Positions 13,091-20,622 are shown, counted from the stretch's first letter. The stretch: DNA of 28,547 bases from an uncultured Lachnospiraceae bacterium (GCA_902476265.1 CABSCP010000051.1:1-28547), one strand, 5' to 3'. Numbers and translations are program-made. The notes: generated by a model from the sequence alone, not told the origin.

Positions 13091-15946
13091 TTATTTCCCG
13101 TAAACTTCCACTTCATAAATTCTGGCAGCCGTATCGGAACCCTGGGTGGGTTTAATCACGGACAGCTTCACGTATCTGGCTTTTACAGGAGCAAACGTAT
13201 CGGTGGAAACGCCCGCATTATTTCTGGTTACCGTAACCACATCGGTAAACTGTGTTCCGTCTTCACTGACAGAAATCACGTAATTCTTGGTGTTCATGTC
13301 CGGAGATTCTCCGCCCGCTTCCGCGTGGGAAATGGTGACAGCGCTGACTGTTTTCACCTCTTCCAGATCGATGGTGAGTTCATGAGGAGGGGTGCCTGTT
13401 GCGCACCATTTTTTGGTCACATCACCGTCTACCGCAAATTCAGGCGCTTCGTTGGAGTTGACATATGCCGTAGCTTCGGTCGGCCGTCCCTGAGAAAGAA
13501 GTTCCAGATCGCCTGCCGCTGTCTCATCCACCACAACATACCCTTCCTGGATCTTTTCCGCTTCACCTTCCGCATTTTTTGCTTTCATGGTCACTTTATA
13601 GACGCCGGGCTGTGCATAGGTCACAGAAGGAGCTGTTTCCGTGCTGGATGCAGGTTCTCCGCCTTCAAAGGTCCATTCCACTTCCGCCGTATTCTGGGAC
13701 GCTCTGCTTGTGAAAGCCACCGCCATTCCGGGTGCGATCAGAGTTCTGTCCGCTGTAAAATCTGCCTTGGGCAGACTGTTGTTGGGCCAGTCCATGACCA
13801 CTGTCGAACCGGTACCCTCTGTCAGCGCCTTATTCACCGGAACAACTTCGAAGTTGGATTTGTTTGTTTCATCCGTTCTGGGCAGCGTATTGATATAGAA
13901 GCAGGTTTTATTGGAAACGCCCAGCAGGGATTTTGTTCCATCCTGGTTGATCCGGAATACTTCATAATATTCCGCCGGAGTATCCACACTCCAGGAAAGA
14001 CGTACGCCCGCCAGAAGAGCGTCTTCATCAAATTCGCTGCCGTCCACTTTTACGTCGGAAACGGTGCTCACCGGCAGAGAAACCGCATCCCCGATGGAAA
14101 TATTGCCAAACAGCAGTTCATAAGCGTCTTCCGCATTATCGGACATAAGACGATAGGAAATTGCTGTCACGGTTTTGCCTGCCGCTTCGGAAATGTCATA
14201 GTTCACAGTGGTCCAGTCCGCACCCACTTTCGTATCTCCTGTTACCGTCACTTCAGATCCGTCTTCCAGCGTCAGGATCAGATCCAGCGCCGTAGGATGC
14301 ACCGCTTTGGCCGTGGTGGTAAATGCTGTCCCTTCCGCAATCGGAAGCTGCGCGCTGTAGAGTTTGATTTTGGTGGCCGCGCCCGCATCCACATGGCCGA
14401 ACAGACGCAGAGAACTGCCGCCATACCAGGCGTCCGCCTGGTACAGGCTGGGAGTGAGTTTATTCGCACCTTCATTTTCCATGATCCAGCGGTAAGTAGG
14501 AAGAACATCCGCAAGGCTTCTGTTATTCCAATCCATGCCGGACGCCTTTTCCCCTTTCAGGAAGAAACTGTAACCGTTTCCTACGTTGAAGTTGGTCGTA
14601 AAAGGCAGTTCTGTCAGGGCAGTCCTTTCCACCACATAAGTGGAAACGCCTCTCCATGCGGTGGGATCATTGTAGGTCATATCTACAGAAGGATCTCCTT
14701 TACCGTTCACCCACATGGTATTTTCTTTCTTTTCGGTTTCCACCGGATCGCCGGAGGAAGCCCAGGTCCAGCTGGGACAGTAAAGGCCCAGGGATGTCCA
14801 GGTGCCGCCGTCGGGATTTTCAAACAGATCCCAGCGTTCTGCGGTCATGTAGCCATCCGACTGCACGTCCATGCCCGCATACAGGCTGTAAGGGTCTACC
14901 CCCAGTTCTGCCGCTTTCTGTGCGGATGCTTTCAGCAGTTCCTGCTCCGCCAGTTCATCTTCCGTCCACCAGAAATTCAGGAACATATCGTCCGCAACAG
15001 CATTTCCTTCTTCATCCACCATGAAAGCCGCATTTTTGTCTGTCAGGGCGTTCTGCCAGTCCATCTGGCCTTCCACTGTCATGGAATCATAATAAACCAG
15101 TTCCAGCTGCGGAGCAGCTTTTTTAAACGCTTTGATAAATTCCTGCATCAGATCCGCCCGCTCTTTTGTCAGAGGCGCTTCTTCTGTGCCCTCGGATTCT
15201 TGGTTGATAAACCAGCCGTCAAACCCATATTCTGCAGCGACTTCAATCAGCTTATCCACCATGGGGAAGCTGCCATCCTCATTTTTCGTCAGGAAAGTGT
15301 CCAGCCATTCCAGCTTTCCACCGTGTGCGCTCTGAGGGAAGAAACAGGTTCCCAGAACTTTCGTGCCGTTCTTGTGGCCCATATCCGTCACATCCGGGCT
15401 GGGCGCAACGATCAGGCCTTCCCCGGAAGAGCCTCCCCAGTATACCAGGATGTCCACATACTGCCAGTAACCAAAGGTGTTGCATTTGAACTTATTCAGT
15501 CCGTGAGGCGCATTGCCGCTGGTGCTGGAGTTCATGATGGAAATTGCCATCACCTTTGTGTCTTTATTCTGTGTGCTGTTCACCTTCTGCAGCTTTTCAG
15601 GCTCCACACGCTTTGCCAGCGGCACCGTGCTCACATTGTAAGAAAAATCCGGATCTTCCTCCTTATTCCATTCAAGCAGCTGCTGTGGGAACCAATAAGA
15701 AGCTTCCGGCTGGTCATTCATCACCACTTCTTCATTTTCGTTTTCTTCTGTGGCTAGGTATCCGGATGCGCCCTCCCGGCTTTGGCCCTCCGCCGCATTC
15801 TCCGTCTCTGCAGCTGACAAGGCATCTGCCGTTGTGCCGTCTGTCGGCGCAGGCTGTCCGCATGCGGCCATGCCGACAGCCATCATGCCGGATATGGCTA
15901 CTGCCAATGTTTTGCAAAGACTCTTTTTCAGCTTATGCAACTTCAT
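13091..15946 (-). CDS. GH85 endo-beta-N-acetylglucosaminidase, multidomain lipoprotein
   Basis: A 951-residue surface enzyme expected to cut between the two core GlcNAc residues of N-glycans and release the glycan from glycoproteins. A basic start and a hydrophobic segment end in a lipobox-like GMAAC at C29, so it is probably membrane-anchored, followed by an acidic/Ser-rich linker. The GH85 catalytic domain spans about 80-470 and contains FDGWFINQESEG, in which N248 and E250 match the catalytic Asn-x-Glu pair. Then come a galactose-binding-like domain (about 490-620), an FN3-like domain (625-715), a PKD domain (728-808; WTFEGGEP) and a C-terminal F5/8-type (CBM32-like) domain (815-951). The ATG at 15946 has GGAGG 8 nt upstream. 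No sorting signal is present. Substrate preference cannot be read from sequence. Confidence 0.92.
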   Translation of the reverse strand: MKLHKLKKSLCKTLAVAISGMMAVGMAACGQPAPTDGTTADALSAAETENAAEGQSREGASGYLATEENENEEVVMNDQPEASYWFPQQLLEWNKEEDPDFSYNVSTVPLAKRVEPEKLQKVNSTQNKDTKVMAISIMNSSTSGNAPHGLNKFKCNTFGYWQYVDILVYWGGSSGEGLIVAPSPDVTDMGHKNGTKVLGTCFFPQSAHGGKLEWLDTFLTKNEDGSFPMVDKLIEVAAEYGFDGWFINQESEGTEEAPLTKERADLMQEFIKAFKKAAPQLELVYYDSMTVEGQMDWQNALTDKNAAFMVDEEGNAVADDMFLNFWWTEDELAEQELLKASAQKAAELGVDPYSLYAGMDVQSDGYMTAERWDLFENPDGGTWTSLGLYCPSWTWASSGDPVETEKKENTMWVNGKGDPSVDMTYNDPTAWRGVSTYVVERTALTELPFTTNFNVGNGYSFFLKGEKASGMDWNNRSLADVLPTYRWIMENEGANKLTPSLYQADAWYGGSSLRLFGHVDAGAATKIKLYSAQLPIAEGTAFTTTAKAVHPTALDLILTLEDGSEVTVTGDTKVGADWTTVNYDISEAAGKTVTAISYRLMSDNAEDAYELLFGNISIGDAVSLPVSTVSDVKVDGSEFDEDALLAGVRLSWSVDTPAEYYEVFRINQDGTKSLLGVSNKTCFYINTLPRTDETNKSNFEVVPVNKALTEGTGSTVVMDWPNNSLPKADFTADRTLIAPGMAVAFTSRASQNTAEVEWTFEGGEPASSTETAPSVTYAQPGVYKVTMKAKNAEGEAEKIQEGYVVVDETAAGDLELLSQGRPTEATAYVNSNEAPEFAVDGDVTKKWCATGTPPHELTIDLEEVKTVSAVTISHAEAGGESPDMNTKNYVISVSEDGTQFTDVVTVTRNNAGVSTDTFAPVKARYVKLSVIKPTQGSDTAARIYEVEVYGK

Positions 15947-15973
15947 TCTATTTTCCTCCCTTTCCATCTTTCA

Positions 15974-15992
15974 AACCGTCATTTTGACTGTT
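15974..15992. promoter_or_regulatory. Operator-like inverted repeat upstream of the GH85 gene
   Basis: AACCGTCA-TTT-TGACTGTT is an inverted repeat matching at 7 of 8 pairs, centred about 37 bp before the GH85 ATG. A repressor could bind here. I see no convincing promoter boxes in 15993-16089. Confidence 0.35.
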
Positions 15993-16089
15993 TTCAACAG
16001 CGTATCATGGTATTCTGCACAGGGATAGTGGAAAAATTCTGAAATAGTTGTACATTTTCAAGCTTTCGGTTCAACGTGTATAAAGGCAC

Positions 16090-16119
16090 AAAAAAGGCTG
16101 TGTACCGTAGTACACAGCC
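16090..16119 (-). terminator. Terminator of the ribosomal protein superoperon
   Basis: On the minus strand a perfect 10-bp stem GGCTGTGTAC/GTACACAGCC closes on the loop TACG, an extra-stable UNCG tetraloop with a C-G closing pair. Six U residues (16095-16090) follow. It lies 15 nt beyond the rplQ stop. Confidence 0.95.
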
Positions 16120-16134
16120 GCTTTCGGTTATCTG

Positions 16135-16671
16135 TTAAATTAACTCGATTACAACTTCCATTGCACCGTCGCCCTTACGCTGGCCGAGTTTGATGATTCT
16201 TGTGTAACCACCCTTACGGTCTGCATATTTAGGAGCGATTTCATCAAATACCTTTGCAGGCATATCGATGTTCTTTGTGCCTTTCTTTCTGCCCGCGATC
16301 GCTGTGGGAACTTCCTTCACAGGATAGAACACCTTCAGCATCTGACGTCTTGCATGGAGTCTGGAAGGCATATCCTTTTTGATTTCCTTCTCAACTTCAT
16401 CATAAACGGTAACTTTCTTACCGTCTACAACTTCTTTTACTCTCTTGCCGTCTTTGTCCTTGCGGGGAACTTTAGCAGTCACCTTTACAACTTCGTAGTT
16501 ATCCTTCTCTTTGATGCCCATAGCGATGATGCCCTCGGCGATCTTACGGATTTCCTTTGCTTTCGCTTCTGTTGTAACGATCTTACCTCTGTAAAGCAGG
16601 CTTGTTACCTGACTTCTCAGCAGTGCTTTTCTCTGATCGGATGTTCTGCCTAATTTTCTGTATTTTCCCAT
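16135..16671 (-). CDS. rplQ: 50S ribosomal protein L17 with internal insertion
   Basis: A 178-residue protein. It starts with the L17 signature MGKYRKLGRTSDQRKALLR and ends with GGYTRIIKLGQRKGDGA. The usual bacterial length is about 120. The extra residues are a lysine-rich insertion at about 54-103, placed just before the conserved LHARRQ. Similar extended L17 proteins occur in Lachnospiraceae, as I recall. It is the last gene of the superoperon, with the terminator right behind it. A 175-nt spacer separates it from rpoA. Confidence 0.96.
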   Translation of the reverse strand: MGKYRKLGRTSDQRKALLRSQVTSLLYRGKIVTTEAKAKEIRKIAEGIIAMGIKEKDNYEVVKVTAKVPRKDKDGKRVKEVVDGKKVTVYDEVEKEIKKDMPSRLHARRQMLKVFYPVKEVPTAIAGRKKGTKNIDMPAKVFDEIAPKYADRKGGYTRIIKLGQRKGDGAMEVVIELI

Positions 16672-16846
16672 TTTCTTATTTTCCTTTCATTCTTGGTACA
16701 TCCGGCAACGCTCTTTGGTCTTACTCACCGAATGCTTGAAATACCGGCTGTCCTTACAGACAGCCGGACCGCCAATCATGTCCCGGAAACCTGTTTATCG
16801 ATTTCCGTTATACATCTGCCGCGCCTTTTGGTCTTACCGGAGATGC
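16672..16846 (-). other. rpoA-rplQ spacer with hairpin
   Basis: This 175-nt stretch holds no gene. It contains a perfect 9-bp hairpin, CCGGCTGTC (16744-16752) with GACAGCCGG (16759-16767), with no U tract on the minus strand. GGTCTTAC also occurs twice, near 16718 and 16831. An RNA processing site or attenuator is possible. Confidence 0.4.
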
Positions 16847-17806
16847 TCACTCTTCGCTGGGTCTGAAATGGAATCCCAGCTCGCTGATCTTTGCCTGAAC
16901 CTCTTCCAGCGATTTCCGGCCCAGATTGCGGACCTTCATCATATCTTCAGGGGTTTTGTTGATTAATTCTTCTACCGTATTAATACCAGCACGCTTTAAG
17001 CAGTTATAGGAACGAACAGAGAGTTCAAGTTCATCAATGCTCATTTCCAATACCTTTTCTTTTTCATCGTCTTCTTTTTCAACCATGACTTCTGCAGTCT
17101 TGGCATTTTCGGATAAATCAATGAAAAGGCTTAAATGTTCGCTGAGTACCTTTGCAGCTAAGCTGACAGCTTCGTCCGGAGCCAGTGTCCCATTCGTATA
17201 AACATCCAGTGTGAGCTTATCATAGTCAGTAACCTGACCTACACGGGTGTTTTCCACTGTCATATTAACTCTTTCTACAGGAGTGTAAATAGAATCGACC
17301 GCGATGACGCCGATGGGCAGATCTTCGCTCTTATTCTTATCAGCACTTACATAGCCTCTGCCTCTGGTGATGGTCAGTTCCATGTAAAGTTTGCTCTCCT
17401 TGCCGCCGCTCAATGTGGCGATCACAAGGTCCGGATTCAGAATCTCAATATCCTGGTCAACCTGAATATCGGAAGCATGAACAACGCCTTCGCCTTCAAA
17501 CTCGATGTACGCTGTCTTGGGCTCATTTGTCTCGCTGCTGTTTTTGATTGCCAGACTCTTGATGTTCATGATGATTTCAGTCACATCTTCTTTGACACCG
17601 GGGATAGAGCTGAACTCATGCAGCACGCCTTCGATTTTCACCTGGCTCACTGCAGCGCCCGGCAAAGAAGACAGCATGATTCTTCTCAGGGAATTACCAA
17701 GCGTAATCCCATAACCTCTTTCCAGAGGCTCCACCACGAACTTGCCATACTTCTTGTCTTCAGAGATTTCGGCAACCTCAATATTGGGTCTTTCAAAATC
17801 AAACAC
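16847..17806 (-). CDS. rpoA: DNA-directed RNA polymerase alpha subunit
   Basis: A 319-residue subunit. The N-terminal domain (EPLERGYGITLGNSLRRIMLSSLPG) dimerises and nucleates polymerase assembly. After a glutamate/lysine-rich linker comes the C-terminal domain (about 250-319) with RSYNCLKRAGINTVEEL and GRKSLEEV, including the arginine that contacts UP elements. The start is a GTG at 17806, AAAGGAGGG 7-8 nt upstream. It lies between rpsD and rplQ, as usual for Clostridia. Confidence 0.98.
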   Translation of the reverse strand: MFDFERPNIEVAEISEDKKYGKFVVEPLERGYGITLGNSLRRIMLSSLPGAAVSQVKIEGVLHEFSSIPGVKEDVTEIIMNIKSLAIKNSSETNEPKTAYIEFEGEGVVHASDIQVDQDIEILNPDLVIATLSGGKESKLYMELTITRGRGYVSADKNKSEDLPIGVIAVDSIYTPVERVNMTVENTRVGQVTDYDKLTLDVYTNGTLAPDEAVSLAAKVLSEHLSLFIDLSENAKTAEVMVEKEDDEKEKVLEMSIDELELSVRSYNCLKRAGINTVEELINKTPEDMMKVRNLGRKSLEEVQAKISELGFHFRPSEE

Positions 17807-17854
17807 TGCAAATACCCTCCTTTACGAACAATTTGAGATGGATCCTGTTTCTCA

Positions 17855-18445
17855 TTATTTGGAGTACAACTCGACGATAAGCATTTCGTCAACAGGAACA
17901 TCAATCATTTCCCTTGTAGGAAGCTGCTTGATCGTTCCCTTGAAAGCTTCTTTATCAACATCCATCCATTCGGGAGTAAGTCTGCCCGCTGTTACTTCGA
18001 GGATATCTTTGTATCTCTGCATGCTCTTTGCTTTTTCCTTCACTTCGATCACATCGCCTGCTTTGACCAGGTAAGAAGGAATATTTACGCATTTTCCGTT
18101 CACCAGGATGTGCTTATGACCTACCACCTGTCTCGCTTCTCTTCTGGTTCTTGCGAAGCCCATACGGAAAATAACGCTGTCCAGTCTGGACTCCAGCATG
18201 GTCATCAGGTTTTCACCTGTCATGCCTTTCATTCTGTCAGCCTTTTCATAGTAGTTACGGAAAGGTTTCTCCAGCACGCCGTAGATGAATTTTGCTTTCT
18301 GCTTTTCTCTTAACTGCAGACCGTACTCACTCATCTTCTTGCCGGCTCTTACGGATCTGTTAGACTTCTTATCATAACCTAAGTAGCTCGGCTCAAGGCC
18401 AAGTGCTCTACATCTTTTCAACACAGGAACTCTGTTTACTGCCAT
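17855..18445 (-). CDS. rpsD: 30S ribosomal protein S4
   Basis: A 196-residue primary 16S rRNA-binding protein. Conserved parts are the N-terminal arm, the LESRLDSVIFRMGFARTRREARQ segment that opens the S4 RNA-binding domain, and HILVNGKCVNIPSYLVKAGD. It lacks the N-terminal four-cysteine zinc site found in some S4 proteins. In B. subtilis rpsD stands alone; here it lies in the alpha operon, as in many Clostridia. S4 represses its own operon in several bacteria, and a strong hairpin lies just upstream. Confidence 0.98.
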   Translation of the reverse strand: MAVNRVPVLKRCRALGLEPSYLGYDKKSNRSVRAGKKMSEYGLQLREKQKAKFIYGVLEKPFRNYYEKADRMKGMTGENLMTMLESRLDSVIFRMGFARTRREARQVVGHKHILVNGKCVNIPSYLVKAGDVIEVKEKAKSMQRYKDILEVTAGRLTPEWMDVDKEAFKGTIKQLPTREMIDVPVDEMLIVELYSK

Positions 18446-18608
18446 TTAATTTTCCTCCAATTATTGTTTACAGCATTATACAGCTGCAGGATTCCGTAAG
18501 GAACCCGATGCAGCTGCCATGTCTTCATCCAACATCTTTTTCTATGCGTCGTTCGACGCCGGATACTCAGTTCTATTCACATATTCCTACAAAGGGGACT
18601 ATGCAGCA
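18446..18608 (-). other. rpsK-rpsD spacer with strong hairpins
   Basis: This 163-nt stretch has no gene. A long hairpin at 18481-18516 is built from CAGCTGCA/TGCAGCTG and GG-TTCC/GGAACC stems with a 4-nt loop; a second, GCGTC/GACGC, lies at 18546-18559. There is no U tract, so neither is an ordinary terminator. Translational control by S4 or mRNA processing is possible. Confidence 0.55.
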
Positions 18609-19007
18609 TTATACGCGGCGGCGCTTGGGCGGGCGGCATCCGTTGTGGGGAACAGGAGTTACGTCCTTGATGCTCACTACATCCAGACCACATGCGGAAA
18701 GCGCACGGATCGCAGCCTCACGTCCTGAACCAGGACCTTTTACAAAAACATCTACTGTCTTTAAGCCATGGATCAGAGCGGCTTTGGTAGCTGTTTCTGC
18801 AGCCATCTGTGCTGCATATGGAGTAGATTTCCTTGAACCTTTAAATCCCAGACCGCCGGCAGAAGCCCAGCTTAAAGCATTACCTTCAGCATCTGTCAAT
18901 GTTACGATTGTGTTATTGAAAGAAGACTGAATATGTGCCTGTCCGTGTTCAACGTTTTTCTTGACACGTTTTTTTGTCACTTTCTTTGTAACTTTTTTGT
19001 TTGCCAT
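18609..19007 (-). CDS. rpsK: 30S ribosomal protein S11
   Basis: A 132-residue protein of the 30S platform. A lysine-rich start (KKVTKKVTKKRVKKN) precedes the S11 core AHIQSSFNNTIVTLTD, GFKGSRKSTPYAAQ and the C-terminal PHNGCRPPKRRRV. It sits 29 nt after rpsM. The spacing to the only AGG-like sequence (about 13 nt) is long, so translation may depend partly on rpsM. Confidence 0.98.
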   Translation of the reverse strand: MANKKVTKKVTKKRVKKNVEHGQAHIQSSFNNTIVTLTDAEGNALSWASAGGLGFKGSRKSTPYAAQMAAETATKAALIHGLKTVDVFVKGPGSGREAAIRALSACGLDVVSIKDVTPVPHNGCRPPKRRRV

Positions 19008-19036
19008 TTAAACTAACCTACTTTCCCTTGTTTGAA

Positions 19037-19405
19037 TTATTTTTTCTTGTTTGCAACAGTTCTTCTGGGGCCTTTTCTTGTTCTGGCGTTGGTCTTTGTT
19101 TTCTGACCACGAACAGGAAGGCCTTTACGATGACGGATACCTCTGTAGCATCCGATTTCCTGTAATCTCTTGATGTTGAGTGCGATTTCTCTTCTCAGAT
19201 CACCTTCAACAGTCATGGTTTCGTCGATTACTTCGCTGATTTTCTTAACTTCATCGTCTGTTAAGTCTCTGCAGCGTGTGTCGGGATTAACACCTGCCTG
19301 AGCCAAAATCTTTGTTGCGCTGGGTCTGCCGATACCATAAATGTAGGTCAGGCCGATCTCAACACGTTTTTCTCTGGGTAAGTCAATACCTGCAATACGA
19401 GCCAT
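19037..19405 (-). CDS. rpsM: 30S ribosomal protein S13
   Basis: A 122-residue protein of the 30S head that contacts the 50S subunit and the P-site tRNA. MARIAGIDLPREKRVEIGLTYIYGIG opens it (only MARIAGIDLP and YIYGIG needed for recognition) and RHRKGLPVRGQKTKTNARTR closes the globular part. The ATG has GGAGG 7 nt upstream. It is the first gene after the long structured spacer that follows rpmJ. Confidence 0.98.
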   Translation of the reverse strand: MARIAGIDLPREKRVEIGLTYIYGIGRPSATKILAQAGVNPDTRCRDLTDDEVKKISEVIDETMTVEGDLRREIALNIKRLQEIGCYRGIRHRKGLPVRGQKTKTNARTRKGPRRTVANKKK

Positions 19406-19780
19406 TTACATTTCCTCCATTCTTTTGTGCGCCTTGGCTTTACACGCACAATGTGCACAGGGCAGTATTGTACCTGTGCATTCTCATAATAGTTACTAAT
19501 TGACTGGGGTACGATGTACCCAACCGGAAACCCGGTCTTTCCGATACTCTCTCATGGAAAATTCCACGCGGACGCAGTGTGCTTTACGCATAAAAGCTTC
19601 TTCACACAAGCTGTCTCCGACTTCTGAAAACAGAAGCCTCTTTTCGGTATCAAAAAGTAATCTCCCGTAATAAATGTGCTCTACTACGTTCAATTATTTT
19701 CAAGCGGACCTTAGTAATAATCCGCTGCCAGCCGTCTTACTTGCCGACGGGGTATGCCATTTTCCTCATTGATCAGAAAA
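19406..19780 (-). other. Structured 375-nt spacer between rpmJ and rpsM
   Basis: No credible gene lies here. On the transcribed strand six hairpins follow one another (plus coordinates): CCGTC/GACGG 19732-19750; AGCGGA/TCCGCT 19703-19726; an 8-bp stem with a UUUU loop 19619-19638; ACCGG/CCGGT 19523-19536; GGGTAC/GTACCC 19507-19521; TGCACAGG/CCTGTGCA 19454-19480. None is followed by a U run. The position, just before rpsM, is where the S4-binding alpha operon leader lies in E. coli. A cis-regulatory RNA or an embedded small RNA is a reasonable guess. Confidence 0.6.
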
Positions 19781-19894
19781 TCAACCCTGTCTCTGTTTGT
19801 GTTTCGGGTTCTCGCAGATGATTCTGATGGAACCTTTCCTTTTGATGACTTTGCACTTTTCGCAAATCGGTTTTACGGATGCTCTTACTTTCAT
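19781..19894 (-). CDS. rpmJ: 50S ribosomal protein L36
   Basis: A 37-residue protein, MKVRASVKPICEKCKVIKRK at the start and CENPKHKQRQG at the end. The three cysteines (CxxC, C) and one histidine (KHKQRQG) form the zinc ribbon of the zinc-binding type of L36. AAGGAGG lies upstream of the ATG. It is flanked by infA and rpsM as expected, but both spacers are unusually long. Confidence 0.97.
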   Translation of the reverse strand: MKVRASVKPICEKCKVIKRKGSIRIICENPKHKQRQG

Positions 19895-19983
19895 CTTAAC
19901 CTGACCTCCTTCCAAAAAGACCGTTTCATATTATAGCATGCAATTTTCGATATTGCAATAGGTTTTTAACATTTCATTTAAGA

Positions 19984-20127
19984 AAACTTCGCAACCGCTT
20001 CGCTTGTTGCGAAGTAGCGCAACACTTTCCGCCTATCAGGCGGCGGAAAACGAGAAACTTCCCAACCGCTCCGCTTGTTGTGAAGTAGCGCAACACTTTC
20101 CGCCTATCAGGCGGCGGAAAGTGTTGC
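19984..20127. repeat. Tandem 71-bp-period repeat with nested palindromes
   Basis: Positions 19984-20049 and 20055-20120 match at 63 of 66 bases. In each copy TTTCCGCC pairs with GGCGGAAA, and the other half forms a CTTC-CAAC/GTTG-GAAG hairpin. In the copy next to infA the first hairpin extends to a 15-bp stem (20090-20104 with 20113-20127) ending exactly at the infA stop. No U tract follows on the minus strand. It looks like a palindromic repetitive element that has been duplicated inside the operon. Confidence 0.85.
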
Positions 20128-20346
20128 TTATTTGTCTCTCCAGATGATCCTTCCTTTGGAAAGGTCGTAAGGGGAGAGTTCAAGGGTTACTTTATCGCCG
20201 GGCAGAATACGGATAAAATTCTGTCTTAATTTGCCGCTGATATGGGCAAGCACTCTGTGGCCGTTTTCCAGTTCTACCTGGAACATTGTGTTAGGCAGCT
20301 TTTCCACTACCGTACCTTCAATTTCAATGACATCTGCTTTAGACAT
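20128..20346 (-). CDS. infA: Translation initiation factor IF-1
   Basis: A 72-residue S1/OB-fold protein, MSKADVIEIEGTVVEKLPN at the start, then GHRVLAHISGKLRQNFIRI and the C-terminal SPYDLSKGRIIWRDK. It binds the 30S A site during initiation. Length is standard. The neighbours map and KOW upstream and rpmJ downstream are those expected in Clostridia. Confidence 0.98.
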   Translation of the reverse strand: MSKADVIEIEGTVVEKLPNTMFQVELENGHRVLAHISGKLRQNFIRILPGDKVTLELSPYDLSKGRIIWRDK

Positions 20347-20358
20347 AGATTACCTCCA

Positions 20359-20622
20359 TCAATCATTTCGCTCATTATAAAGTGTGATACATCTTTTTAT
20401 TTTTGTATCGGCATCTGCCGGATTCCCAGCCAGCGCTTTCATTTCGCTTTCGCTAAGCCCGCTGTGGATCGGCTGGATATGTTTCCTGTTCTTTTTCTTG
20501 GGTGCGGCGTATTTTTTGATTACACCGTCCGCCAGATAAACGCTGTTTCCCTCTTCCTTTAATATCAGGTAGAGAGTTCCTTTATCATGTCCCGCACGGG
20601 AGACGGCCAGTTTTCCAACCAT
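20359..20622 (-). CDS. KOW-domain RNA-binding protein (L14e/L27e-like)
   Basis: An 87-residue basic protein. The N-terminal half, VGKLAVSRAGHDKGTLYLIL, is a KOW motif like that of eukaryotic L14e/L6e/L27e proteins. It then reads EEGNSVYLADG and a lysine-rich stretch. Homologues sit between map and infA in many Clostridia and are probably ribosome-associated, but the function is unproven. The ATG at 20622 has AGGAGG 6 nt upstream; the GTG at 20640 overlaps that site and is rejected. It is 12 nt ahead of infA. Confidence 0.9.
   Translation of the reverse strand: MVGKLAVSRAGHDKGTLYLILKEEGNSVYLADGVIKKYAAPKKKNRKHIQPIHSGLSESEMKALAGNPADADTKIKRCITLYNERND

Noticed and set aside
13325..15757. Open plus-strand frame of 810 codons antisense to the GH85 gene
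   Set aside because: The protein is rich in His, Arg, Phe, Cys and Ile without any domain, and the opposite frame encodes a clear multidomain enzyme. It results from scarcity of TTA, CTA and TCA codons in the GH85 gene. No binding site or promoter supports it.
19496..19693. 65-codon minus-strand frame between rpmJ and rpsM
   Set aside because: It would start at a TTG directly after an in-frame TAA, has no ribosome binding site, and lies in the hairpin-rich spacer.
19984..20120. Possible CRISPR-like repeats
   Set aside because: Only two adjacent 66-bp units with a 5-bp gap; there are no unique spacers of even length and no cas genes.
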